Shown here piece after piece: positions 42,504 to 49,579 of a DNA stretch of 49,579 nucleotides. The DNA lies in contig JANYAY010000012.1 in NCBI GenBank assembly GCA_025361065.1, positions 1 to 49,579 of the forward strand. The letters are read 5' to 3'. A model generated the notes under the pieces. It worked only from the letters and a program-made list of their open reading frames with translations. It made no database searches and was not told the DNA's origin. The position numbers and the translations under genes are program-made. Source of the DNA: Deltaproteobacteria bacterium. GTDB lineage: Bacteria; Desulfobacterota; Syntrophia; Syntrophales; Smithellaceae. Every line of letters starts with the position of its first letter. The first letter of the stretch is position 1.

Positions 42504-42920
42504 ATGGCCGAATGTTGTAGCGGTAGAACGAAATTAATTTACGCTTGTTCGGGTGCAGCCGACGTTGGCGAGATTGCCGACCGAGTGGTCAGGAGATTGC
42601 GCGCGGAAGGGCAATATTTGATGACATGTCTGGCAGGAGTCGGGGCAGGATTAGCAGGCTATGTCGAATCAGCAAAAGGTGCTGATGAGAATATTACCAT
42701 TGACGGATGCAATGTTTCCTGCGCGAAAAAGGCGTTGGAACGAATAGGCGTTTCGCCAACATCCTATATTTTAACCGAACTGGGGCTTGTCAAAGGGAAA
42801 ACCGCTGTTACAGAACAAATCATAAATGAGATGTGTGAAAAAATTAAGAGCACCAATAGTTCTAAAATGATTCCGGAGAAAACAATAACCGGTGGCTGCA
42901 ACTGCGGCGGTAAATGCTAA
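42504..42920 (+). CDS. DGC-domain putative zinc-binding protein
   Basis: A 138-residue soluble protein of the DGC family, named for the DGC motif seen here as TIDGCNVSCAKK (D67-C69, C73). Other Cys are at 4, 5 and 15, and the C-terminus ends GGCNCGGKC. Family members are predicted metal-binding proteins and often accompany ArsR and ArsP genes; the biochemical role is not established. AAAGGAG precedes ATG 42504. The unusually Cys-rich tail suggests metal sequestration. Confidence 0.83.
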   Translation: MAECCSGRTKLIYACSGAADVGEIADRVVRRLRAEGQYLMTCLAGVGAGLAGYVESAKGADENITIDGCNVSCAKKALERIGVSPTSYILTELGLVKGKTAVTEQIINEMCEKIKSTNSSKMIPEKTITGGCNCGGKC

Positions 42921-42998
42921 AGAAAGCAAAATCACTCTCAATGGGCATTGCGGAAAACATACTGACTTTTGATTTCAATATTAAGGAAATTATCAAAC

Positions 42999-43442
42999 AT
43001 GAAATTGCGTTCAAAACTATTTATTATAACTATTTCATTTTTAACGGCTTTTGCTTTTATTTCATTTTCGGTTGATTGCCGTTATGCAGAAGCCCAAAAC
43101 ACTTCCGGCAAATCGACAAAAACAAAAGCCCCGGATAAAGCAATGACAAAAACTGATGCCGTTTTGGTTACCTTCGTCGAGATCGGTGCGGCCAAGTGCA
43201 TTCCTTGCAAGGCCATGCAGCCGATCATGAAAGCTGTGGAAGAAGAATATAAGGGGCAGGTCAAGGTTGTTTTTCACGATGTCTGGACGTCCAAAGGGAG
43301 AGATGACGCCGAGAAATATAGTATCAGGATTATTCCTACGCAGGTTTTTCTGGACAAAGACGGCAAGGAATATTCCCGTCATGAAGGATACTTTCCGAAG
43401 GAAGATGTTGTCAGGGTTCTGAAAATGCAGGGGGTCAAGTAA
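42999..43442 (+). CDS. Secreted/membrane-anchored thioredoxin
   Basis: A 147-residue protein with an N-terminal hydrophobic signal (about 6-24) and a thioredoxin domain (about 50-145). The redox site is AKCIPCKAMQP (C67, C70), with the cis-Pro in IIPTQVFLDKDG. ATG 42999 is preferred over 42969, as it gives a normal signal peptide and follows AAGGAA. The next gene, CcdA-like, starts immediately after the stop codon, so the pair likely forms an electron relay across the membrane that keeps a periplasmic thiol reduced. Confidence 0.88.
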   Translation: MKLRSKLFIITISFLTAFAFISFSVDCRYAEAQNTSGKSTKTKAPDKAMTKTDAVLVTFVEIGAAKCIPCKAMQPIMKAVEEEYKGQVKVVFHDVWTSKGRDDAEKYSIRIIPTQVFLDKDGKEYSRHEGYFPKEDVVRVLKMQGVK

Positions 43443-44150
43443 ATGATCGTTGACCTCTTTACCTGGCTTACGGGTGCGCTGAACCAAACACCTGCAATCG
43501 CCATGGGGGCTGCGTTTATCTGGGGTGTGCTTTCTGTCATTCTGTCACCCTGTCATATTGCGTGCATTCCCCTGATTGTCGGCTTCATTGACGGCCAGGG
43601 CAATATCACCACGCGGCGGGCCTTTGGCCTCTCGCTGCTCTTCGGCTTGGGTATTTTGATTACGATTGGTATTATCGGACTCATTACCGGACTGCTGGGT
43701 AGAATGATGGGAGATATCGGCGGCTACGGCAACTATTTTGTGGCGCTTGTTTTCTTTGCCATCGGCCTCAATTTGCTCAGTGTTCTGCCCCTGCCTTTTA
43801 TGGAAAGCGGTGCGAATCCAAATTATAAAAGAAAGGGAATGCTGGCGGCTTTCGTTCTGGGCCTAATATTCGGCATTGCCCTGGGGCCCTGTACGTTCGC
43901 TTACATGGCCACCATGCTGGGCGTTGTTTTCAGTATGGCATCAACAAAAATTGTTTTTGCGCTTTCATTGCTCCTGGCTTACGGCATCGGGCACTGCGCC
44001 GTTCTTGTTATTGCCGGTACATTCACGGAAGCTGTTCAGCACTATCTCCGCTGGAGTGAAAAATCAAAAGGCGCAGTTATTTTGAAAAAGATTTGCGGCG
44101 TGCTGGTGATCCTGGGCGGCGTTTATATGATCCTTTTAAACATCTGGTGA
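43443..44150 (+). CDS. CcdA-like thiol electron transporter
   Basis: A 235-residue membrane protein with six hydrophobic helices. The two conserved redox Cys are in LSPCHIACIPLI and ALGPCTFAYMA, the CcdA/DsbD-beta pattern. It moves reducing equivalents from cytoplasmic thioredoxin to periplasmic thiol proteins. It begins directly after the stop of the secreted thioredoxin. In this island the electrons could serve the thioredoxin, the DsbA-like domain at 45858 or the rhodaneses. Confidence 0.88.
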   Translation: MIVDLFTWLTGALNQTPAIAMGAAFIWGVLSVILSPCHIACIPLIVGFIDGQGNITTRRAFGLSLLFGLGILITIGIIGLITGLLGRMMGDIGGYGNYFVALVFFAIGLNLLSVLPLPFMESGANPNYKRKGMLAAFVLGLIFGIALGPCTFAYMATMLGVVFSMASTKIVFALSLLLAYGIGHCAVLVIAGTFTEAVQHYLRWSEKSKGAVILKKICGVLVILGGVYMILLNIW

Positions 44151-44348
44151 TGATAAACAAGAGTAGTGTTTTATGACTAAATCAAAAAACGGATATCCAT
44201 GCTTCTCCTGTGCCTGCTGGCATTCTGCTCATTGCTTATCCGCGCAGCCATGCCACGATGCTGCTGACAAGCATATTATTTAAAGATTATGGCTTGTTTC
44301 TCGATTCGTTGGATCGCTCAGAATGAAAAGGTTTTAACGGGAGCGTTC

Positions 44349-44774
44349 ATGAAAAAAAGAGTTCTTTTCCTCTGCACAGCTAATTCCTGCCGCTCGCAGA
44401 TGGCGGAAGGGATCATTAATCATTTTCTGGGGGATAAGATTGAAGCATTTTCGGCCGGTACGGAAGCGACCTATGTCAATCCCCTGGCCATTGAGGTGCT
44501 GAAGGAAATCGGTATTGATATTTCCCAATATCAATCCAAAAATTTAACGGTATTCGACGGTCAAAGTTTTGATTATGTCATTACACTTTGCGGCAGCGCC
44601 AATGAAACCTGTCCGCTGTATATCGGCGGGACAAAAAAGACGCATATCGGTTTTGACGACCCGGCGAAAGTCAAGGGGGAGAAAGAAGAGTTCCTGCATG
44701 AGTTTCGCCGAGTGCGCGATGAAATTAAGGAAAAACTAACTGCCTTTTTTCAGGCAGAGGAAATAATTAATTGA
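44349..44774 (+). CDS. arsC: Arsenate reductase (thioredoxin-coupled, LMW-PTP type)
   Basis: A 141-residue protein of the low-molecular-weight phosphatase fold. The P-loop [12 protein letters not shown] (C9 to R15) and the distal Cys pair C81 and C88 in [10 protein letters not shown] match thioredoxin-coupled ArsC (Cys10, Cys82, Cys89), which reduces arsenate to arsenite. GGGAG lies before ATG 44349; an in-frame start at 44289 has no ribosome site. It is 10 nt upstream of the ACR3 exporter. The 198 nt before it hold a 38-codon open stretch (44210-44326, VPAGILLIAYPRSHA) that may be a gene remnant. Confidence 0.92.
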   Translation: MKKRVLFLCTANSCRSQMAEGIINHFLGDKIEAFSAGTEATYVNPLAIEVLKEIGIDISQYQSKNLTVFDGQSFDYVITLCGSANETCPLYIGGTKKTHIGFDDPAKVKGEKEEFLHEFRRVRDEIKEKLTAFFQAEEIIN

Positions 44775-44784
44775 GGGGGAATTT

Positions 44785-45831
44785 ATGTCGGAACATGTTG
44801 CCAGCAAGTTGTCATTTTTGGATCGCTTTCTGACTTTGTGGATTTTTGCCGCCATGATACTGGGTGTGGGACTGGGCTATTTTATACCCGGCGTCGAGAA
44901 GTTCATTAATTCGTTTCAGGTGGGCACAACCAATATTCCCATTGCTGTGGGGCTTATTTTGATGATGTACCCGCCGTTTGCCAAAGTGAAATACGAGGAC
45001 TTGCCCCAGGTTTTTCGTAACGGGAAAATCCTTGGGCTATCGCTGGTCCAAAACTGGCTTATCGGTCCGGTATTAATGTTTGTTTTGGCGATTGTGTTTT
45101 TGCCGGATAAGCCTGAATACATGGTGGGCCTGATCATGATTGGCCTGGCGCGCTGCATTGCGATGGTTATTGTCTGGAATGAACTGGCGAAAGGCAACAC
45201 GGAATATGCCGCCGGTCTCGTCGCCTTTAATAGTATTTTTCAGGTTCTTTTTTACAGTGTGTTCGCTTGGTTTTTTATTACTGTGCTTCCTCCCTATTTT
45301 GGATTTTCCGGCAGCGTCGTTGACGTCAGCATCCGGCAGATTGCCGAAAGCGTTTTTATCTATCTGGGCATTCCCTGTATTGCCGGAGCTTTGACGAGGC
45401 TCATCGGCGTGAAGTTTATGGGGAAAGAGAAGTACCATTCGCGCTTTGTCCCGTTGATCAGTCCGCTAACACTGATTGCATTGCTTTTCACCATTGTGGT
45501 AATGTTCAGTCTGAAGGGCAATCTGATCATTACGCTGCCGCTGGATGTCGTGCGAATTGCCATCCCCTTGCTCATCTATTTTGTGGTCATGTTTCTGGTG
45601 TCGTTTTATATGGGCAAAAAGCTGGGTGCGGATTATTCCAAAACAACTACCCTGGCGTTTACGGCGGCCAGCAACAATTTTGAGCTGGCGATTGCCGTGG
45701 CGATTGCCGTCTTCGGCATTAATTCCGGTGCCGCTTTTGCGGCCGTCATTGGTCCGCTGGTGGAAGTGCCGGTGATGATTGGTCTGGTTACAGTGGCACT
45801 TAAATTTCAGACAAAATATTTTCAGCGCTAG
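44785..45831 (+). CDS. arsB: ACR3-type arsenite exporter
   Basis: A 348-residue integral membrane protein with ten hydrophobic helices. [18 protein letters not shown] carries the essential Cys of helix 4, and [17 protein letters not shown] is the conserved helix 9 motif. It expels arsenite made by ArsC. GAGGGGG precedes ATG 44785. ACR3 is the common exporter family in anaerobes. The gene is often called acr3; no fused reductase or regulator domain is present. Confidence 0.94.
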   Translation: MSEHVASKLSFLDRFLTLWIFAAMILGVGLGYFIPGVEKFINSFQVGTTNIPIAVGLILMMYPPFAKVKYEDLPQVFRNGKILGLSLVQNWLIGPVLMFVLAIVFLPDKPEYMVGLIMIGLARCIAMVIVWNELAKGNTEYAAGLVAFNSIFQVLFYSVFAWFFITVLPPYFGFSGSVVDVSIRQIAESVFIYLGIPCIAGALTRLIGVKFMGKEKYHSRFVPLISPLTLIALLFTIVVMFSLKGNLIITLPLDVVRIAIPLLIYFVVMFLVSFYMGKKLGADYSKTTTLAFTAASNNFELAIAVAIAVFGINSGAAFAAVIGPLVEVPVMIGLVTVALKFQTKYFQR

Positions 45832-45857
45832 GTTCATTTTGAAGGAGGTGTGAGATA

Positions 45858-46898
45858 ATGAAGATAACAGAAATCACAAAAAAGTATCGCAACATTATCA
45901 CAATCTTGCTGGCGCTGATCGGCATTGGGATCATGGCGTATTATGATTACTGCGATTCGGCCTGCAGTTATCTCAAAGGTGATGTTTTCGGCATTGATCT
46001 CAAATGGTTGGGCATAGCGTTTATGACGGTGGTCATCGTCTTTGCCGCCTTTAAGCAGCCACCTTTTGTTCGGATACTGCTGGCCGCAGGGCTGGGCGTG
46101 GAAGTCCATCTGTATGCCTTTCAGGTACAAAACGACGTTTATTGTCCTTTCTGTCTGGCGTATTCCGTTATGCTGATAGCATCATTTATTATCAATTATG
46201 AAGTTCCATCCGCCTGGCGTGAAAACCGCCGCCGGATGTGGCTCTATTTTCTCGGTGAGGTGAATATTCCAATGTTTAAGATAAATAAGCTGCCGTTGTT
46301 GCTTGTCAGTGTGCTGGGTTATTTAGCTGTTTTATTGACATTTTCCGGTTCAGTCACTCCCGCTTATGGGCAGGATTCTATCCAGGGTATTCCTTCACTG
46401 GGTAAAGGCCCTTATGAGGTTACTATTTTTGCCGACTACTTCTGCCCGCCCTGCCGTAGAATAGATAAAAAAGCTGAGCCTTTGCTGAAAGAATTATTGG
46501 CGACAGGCCAAGTAAAAATAACATTCGTTGATGTTCCCCTTTATAGCGCTACACCGATCTACGCCAAGTATTACCTCTATGCTGTAAATGCCGATCCCGG
46601 CATAAACAATGTTCTTCATGTCCGCAAGGTCCTTTTTGATGCGGCGCAAGGCAGAAATATCCAGACAGAAGAAGATCTGATCGCCTATCTGAAAGAACAA
46701 AAAATTATATGGAAAGCCTTTGATGAAAAAACAATTTTCCCGCTGCTGACGGACATAATTAGAAAAAATATAATTGGTTCTACCCCTACTTGTGCAATAA
46801 AGTATTCCGCAACAGATGTAAAAAAATACATTGGTGATGACAAAATATGGGAGGGATTAACAAAGTTAAAGGGACATCTGGCGGCCGTGAAAAAATAA
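45858..46898 (+). CDS. VKOR-DsbA fusion (membrane disulfide generator)
   Basis: A 346-residue two-part protein. Residues 10-120 form a four-helix VKOR domain with the redox pair in VYCPFCLAYSVM and loop Cys in YCDSACSYLKGDVFG. After a further membrane segment (about 145-165) a periplasmic thioredoxin/DsbA-like domain has ADYFCPPCRRID as its active site. Such fusions oxidise periplasmic cysteines and pass electrons to quinone. GAAGGAGGTG precedes ATG 45858. Together with CcdA and thioredoxin it gives the island both oxidising and reducing thiol routes. Confidence 0.88.
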   Translation: MKITEITKKYRNIITILLALIGIGIMAYYDYCDSACSYLKGDVFGIDLKWLGIAFMTVVIVFAAFKQPPFVRILLAAGLGVEVHLYAFQVQNDVYCPFCLAYSVMLIASFIINYEVPSAWRENRRRMWLYFLGEVNIPMFKINKLPLLLVSVLGYLAVLLTFSGSVTPAYGQDSIQGIPSLGKGPYEVTIFADYFCPPCRRIDKKAEPLLKELLATGQVKITFVDVPLYSATPIYAKYYLYAVNADPGINNVLHVRKVLFDAAQGRNIQTEEDLIAYLKEQKIIWKAFDEKTIFPLLTDIIRKNIIGSTPTCAIKYSATDVKKYIGDDKIWEGLTKLKGHLAAVKK

Positions 46899-46968
46899 CT
46901 GATTGCCAGACAAGTCAAACTATTTAGTGCGACTGTTTTGGTGATTTCAAAAACATCATGAGGGGAAT

Positions 46969-47429
46969 ATGACACTTAAAAAAATAATATTGTTGTTAGG
47001 ATTTTTGTTTTTCATGACGCCTGCCGCTTTTGCTGGTGAAAGTGTTTCTTTTGATAATTATCTCAAAGCCTTTGATTATCAGGAACGCTCCAATATGAAA
47101 ATAGGAATTCCCGAAATGCTGCAACTTTACAAGCAGGACAGGTCCAGATTATTGATATTCGTTTCCGGGAAGAGCATCAGGCCTATAGTTTCGGTTTCAT
47201 AAAGCACATACCGCTGAACGAACTTCCGGACAGGCTCAAAGAGTTGGATGAAACGAAGATTATCGTCACCGTTTGTCCGCACTATGACCGCGCCGAGATT
47301 GCCCGCACATTTCTAACATTGAAGGGTTACCACTCAAAATACCTGGTCGAGGGCCTTCTCGGGTTGGCCGACTATTTGCGTGGAGACAGAGCGAAAGAGT
47401 TTTATGAGGAGCAAAAACATAAAAGATAA
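46969..47429 (+). pseudogene. Secreted rhodanese-like gene with a frameshift
   Basis: The frame from ATG 46969 encodes a signal peptide and the first part of a rhodanese domain, ending soon after PEMLQLYK. From about 47133 the frame shifted by one base continues naturally as GQVQIIDIRFREEHQAYSFG and then VTVCPHYDRAEIARTFLTLKGY, with the active-site Cys, down to 47429. Restoring one base near 47133 would give a single protein of about 153 residues. It is either a recent loss or a sequencing error. The gene lies after the VKOR-DsbA gene and before other rhodaneses. Confidence 0.8.
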
Positions 47430-47448
47430 CGGAAAATAGGCAACCATC

Positions 47449-47619
47449 ATGCCGGAAAATGATGTAACGCAAATCAGTAGCAACGGCTATTTGGTCGGCA
47501 TCATCGTACCGCAAAATATTACGGTAGCGCTGACATCCTACTACAGCCAACAGTCCTATAAGGTGATTGGAGAGGAAATGGTCAGAAGGAAGGAGGTTCC
47601 AAAGCAAATGAAGAGTTAA
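47449..47619 (+). CDS. Possible 56-residue protein
   Basis: An open frame from ATG 47449, 19 nt after the rhodanese, encoding a soluble peptide with SNGYLVGIIVPQNITVALT and a charged end (EEMVRRKEVPKQMK). The ribosome site is weak (AGG only). No family recognised. It could be translated with the rhodanese operon or be chance. The DNA to 47715 holds one further 14-codon frame, not supported. Confidence 0.35.
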   Translation: MPENDVTQISSNGYLVGIIVPQNITVALTSYYSQQSYKVIGEEMVRRKEVPKQMKS

Positions 47620-47715
47620 TTTAAAACCTTAAACCAATCAAAAAGTAACCAGGAATTTTTTATGAAAACGGGAAAGTTAATTAAAGGCAACAACCAAACA
47701 AAGTAAGGAGGCAGT

Positions 47716-48417
47716 ATGAAACGAATTTTATTCTTGATTTTAGCTATATCGATTTTATCAGTACCGGTTATATCCAGTGCTCAAGTAGTGAGTGGTCCAT
47801 CTATAGCACTTCCCCCGGCAGAGGTAATTTTAAATGCCTGTAAAGAAATGGGCATTGAAGCAGTCGGCGGTGATTATGTCATCTCCAGAATGGATGACCT
47901 GATCAACAAATCAGGCAAAGTATTTGTCATTGATGCCAGACCTGCTAGGACCTACGATAACGGTTTCATACCCACCGCATTTAACATGTATGATGCGAAA
48001 TTTAATCTCATCTACCCCGAGCTGGAAAAATTGAATCTCCCTAAAGATACGGAGATACTCATCGGCATAGGTAGACCCTGCCCTATGAGCCTCGGTGATA
48101 TCAAACGGCTCAAGGCAAAAGGATTTACCAATCTCAAAGCATTTGTCAAAGGGCCGGTATTCTTTGACAAATATTTTTCTGAAGTTAAGGCCAAAGGAGC
48201 TAAAAAACATATTTCCAATGGTGCGGTTGTTGTTAACCTGACTGAGGACACTGATTTATCCAAATTCTTTGCCGCTAATACCGAAAAAGATAAAGTTGTG
48301 ATCCTTGCAGGCTCTGCCGACAAGGCAAAAACCAATTATCAACTGGCAGACAAAGTGTATAAAGCCGGTTACAAAAATACGGCCGTATTTAACGGCAACA
48401 TTAAAGACATTAATTAA
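47716..48417 (+). CDS. Periplasmic tandem rhodanese-like protein
   Basis: A 233-residue protein with a signal peptide (about 1-22, ending SSAQ). Domain one (about 45-150) has VFVIDARPARTYDNGFIP and a Cys-containing active-site loop GRPCPMSLGD. Domain two (about 165-230) has VVILAGSADKAKTNYQLA with no Cys and is probably structural. Rhodaneses move sulfane sulfur between thiols. AAGGAGG precedes ATG 47716. Its place behind the DsbA-like and thioredoxin genes suggests a part in periplasmic sulfur or metalloid chemistry; the substrate is unknown. Confidence 0.85.
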   Translation: MKRILFLILAISILSVPVISSAQVVSGPSIALPPAEVILNACKEMGIEAVGGDYVISRMDDLINKSGKVFVIDARPARTYDNGFIPTAFNMYDAKFNLIYPELEKLNLPKDTEILIGIGRPCPMSLGDIKRLKAKGFTNLKAFVKGPVFFDKYFSEVKAKGAKKHISNGAVVVNLTEDTDLSKFFAANTEKDKVVILAGSADKAKTNYQLADKVYKAGYKNTAVFNGNIKDIN

Positions 48418-48428
48418 GGGGAACTACA

Positions 48429-48863
48429 ATGAAAAAACTATCTGTTTTATTACTGATAATATCGTTACTGTTTACGTTTGGATATGCTTATAGTGGAGAC
48501 GTTTCTGCCATCAAGGCAGGTAAAGAAGAAGGGTCCATCGATAAAGAATTTTTCAAAAAAATCGTGGCTGAAAAGCCTGCAAACATAGCACTCGTGGATG
48601 TTAGAACTCCCTTTGAGTATAAAGCAGGTCACTTTGCTGGCGCCAAGCATGTATTCATCAATGATCTCTATGACAAAGGTTGTGATGCCACCCTGGCACA
48701 GCTTCCCAAAGAAGAATACGTGATATTTGTTTGCGCCACCGGTGCAAGGGCTGCTGAAATGTATTTCGGGATCAAAGATGATTGTAAAAAAGCTGACATC
48801 AAGAGATTATTTTTTCTGGATGCCGAAGTTATGTACCCACCTACAGGTCCGGTAGTCAAATAA
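48429..48863 (+). CDS. Periplasmic single-domain rhodanese
   Basis: A 144-residue protein with a signal peptide (about 1-22) and one rhodanese domain. IALVDVRTPFEYKAGHFAGA is the conserved N-terminal motif and FVCATGARAAEM the active-site loop with catalytic Cys. AAGGGGA lies before ATG 48429, 11 nt after the tandem rhodanese. It is the last gene of the island and is followed by a good terminator. Confidence 0.88.
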   Translation: MKKLSVLLLIISLLFTFGYAYSGDVSAIKAGKEEGSIDKEFFKKIVAEKPANIALVDVRTPFEYKAGHFAGAKHVFINDLYDKGCDATLAQLPKEEYVIFVCATGARAAEMYFGIKDDCKKADIKRLFFLDAEVMYPPTGPVVK

Positions 48864-48872
48864 AGTTAAATT

Positions 48873-48921
48873 CCCAAAGGAAGGCAAATTCATGTCTTCC
48901 TCTGGGAGGAATTTGTTTTTT
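48873..48921 (+). terminator. Rho-independent terminator after the rhodanese gene
   Basis: CCCAAAGGAAG (48873-48883) pairs with CTTCCTCTGGG (48896-48906) with one mismatch, followed within a few bases by a T-rich tail ending in TTTTTT. It lies 10 nt past the last stop codon of the island. Confidence 0.75.
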
Positions 48922-49427
48922 AAGTTAAGGCATTGTTGCTTCCCAATATGATTGCCATCGCCGGCATTACGGGTATTAAAAAACTGCTGCTTACTGCTTG
49001 CTGATCTTTCTGCGGCGATTGAAGGCGTTTCTTCAATCGCCGTTTTAAGTAATAGACGGCTGATACCAGCGTCCCGGTTTGGTTATGTTTCCATGTCAAA
49101 TAGCTGGCTGGTTCCTTCTATGCCCATAAAGACATACCAGTTAATAATGCAGGAATGTGAGGCAATTCATCTTCGTAAAATATTCGCGCAACAAAAGTGA
49201 TTGCATTTTTTGACTCTACTCCTTGCAGCCGAGATCTCCGTTATTGACTCTGAAATGTATAAATACTATCCACCTGGATACTTCAGTGGATACATATTAC
49301 CCATGCAATGCATGCGAAATGCAGATAATATTGCTGTTTTTCGCAAATATTCTCATAAATACAAAAATTTATCTGCGATGGCATAAGCATTGCTTTATCA
49401 CGGGGTAACTGATCAGCAATAAAATAT
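48922..49427. other. Right-edge intergenic region
   Basis: No supported gene. A perfect 10-bp hairpin (GGCGATTGAA at 49014-49023, complement 49032-49041) followed by GTTTT looks like another terminator. Short repeats such as GGATAC and TATCCAC/GTGGATA occur near 49266-49290. On the minus strand a short open stretch around 48960-49120 reads LVSAVYYLKRRLKKRL and could be a gene remnant. Confidence 0.35.
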
Positions 49428-49579
49428 GGTAGTGTCAAAAGTTTTATGAAAACTAGCGCGGATAAATGAAAAGAGAGATAGGATTTGGTTTGGGAGTAAA
49501 GGCAGGCGTCTATTCCGGTAGTGTCAAAAGTTTTATGAAAACTAGCACGGATAAATGAAAAGAGAGATAGGATTTGGTT
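49428..49579. repeat. Direct repeat, 89-bp period, cut by the window end
   Basis: A 63-bp sequence starting GGTAGTGTCAAAAGTTTTAT at 49428-49490 recurs at 49517-49579 with a single difference (GCGCGG to GCACGG). The 26 bases between them are unique. The second copy runs to the last base, so the array may continue. It could be a tandem array, the end of an insertion sequence, or a contig-end artefact. Confidence 0.8.

Noticed and set aside
44173-44283. Cys-rich 36-codon frame before arsC
   Set aside because: No ribosome site, and another frame of the same DNA (44210-44326) reads more like a protein remnant, so the cysteines are likely accidental.
47662-47706. 14-codon frame before the tandem rhodanese
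   Set aside because: Too short, no ribosome site; the AAGGAGG following it belongs to the rhodanese.

Overview
The window looks like chromosomal DNA of an anaerobic Desulfobacterota (Deltaproteobacteria), most likely a Syntrophales-type fatty- or aromatic-acid degrader related to Syntrophus or Smithella. This is an inference: the DNA is rich in acyl-CoA dehydrogenases, acyl-CoA ligases, thiolases, CoA-transferases and hydroxyacyl-CoA dehydrogenases, carries a quinol oxidase of the bd type, and contains the mercury-methylation pair hgcAB, which is known from this group. No rRNA or tRNA gene was recognised.

Layout. 1-227: the distal end of a type I-C-like CRISPR array, with no cas gene in view. 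715-6991: a beta-oxidation operon (acyl-CoA dehydrogenase, acyl-CoA ligase, FadI-like thiolase, FadJ-like hydratase/dehydrogenase). 7534-10215: cydA and cydB, separated by an inserted 335-bp MITE-like element. 10366-16268: a second acyl-CoA cluster behind a TetR regulator (HSD10-like SDR, acyl-CoA dehydrogenase, thiolase, ligase), followed by a racemase-like CaiB/BaiF protein (16694-17878). 18152-20751: a creatinase-like M24 protein and an MFS transporter. 21007-24393, minus strand: MarR, SDR, an unknown membrane-anchored protein and a family III CoA-transferase. 24919-26508: an acyl-CoA ligase, convergent with a CoA-transferase/GNAT fusion (26671-28557). 29118-34079: a zinc-ribbon protein, a hydroxyacyl-CoA dehydrogenase and three CoA-transferase polypeptides; this stretch is bracketed by two related copies of a 126-bp non-coding block. 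34675-37740: a 39-residue peptide gene, then a NarL-type two-component system with a small unknown protein.

The most distinctive region is 38030-48863. On the minus strand a cysteine-rich MarR regulator, hgcA, hgcB and an isoprenylcysteine-methyltransferase-like membrane protein form an apparent operon. Divergently on the plus strand lie an ArsR regulator, a thioredoxin-like protein, an ArsP-type permease, a DGC-domain protein, a secreted thioredoxin, a CcdA-like protein, an arsenate reductase, an ACR3 arsenite exporter, a VKOR-DsbA fusion and three rhodanese-type genes (one frameshifted). Both divergent promoters carry perfect palindromes over the -10 element. The gene content suggests a single island handling thiol-binding metals (Hg, As) together with envelope thiol redox chemistry.

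Intergenic DNA is crowded with small repeats: three MITE-like elements sharing an internal module (two with convincing target-site duplications at stop codons), three copies of a second repeat family, and an 89-bp-period direct repeat at the right edge.
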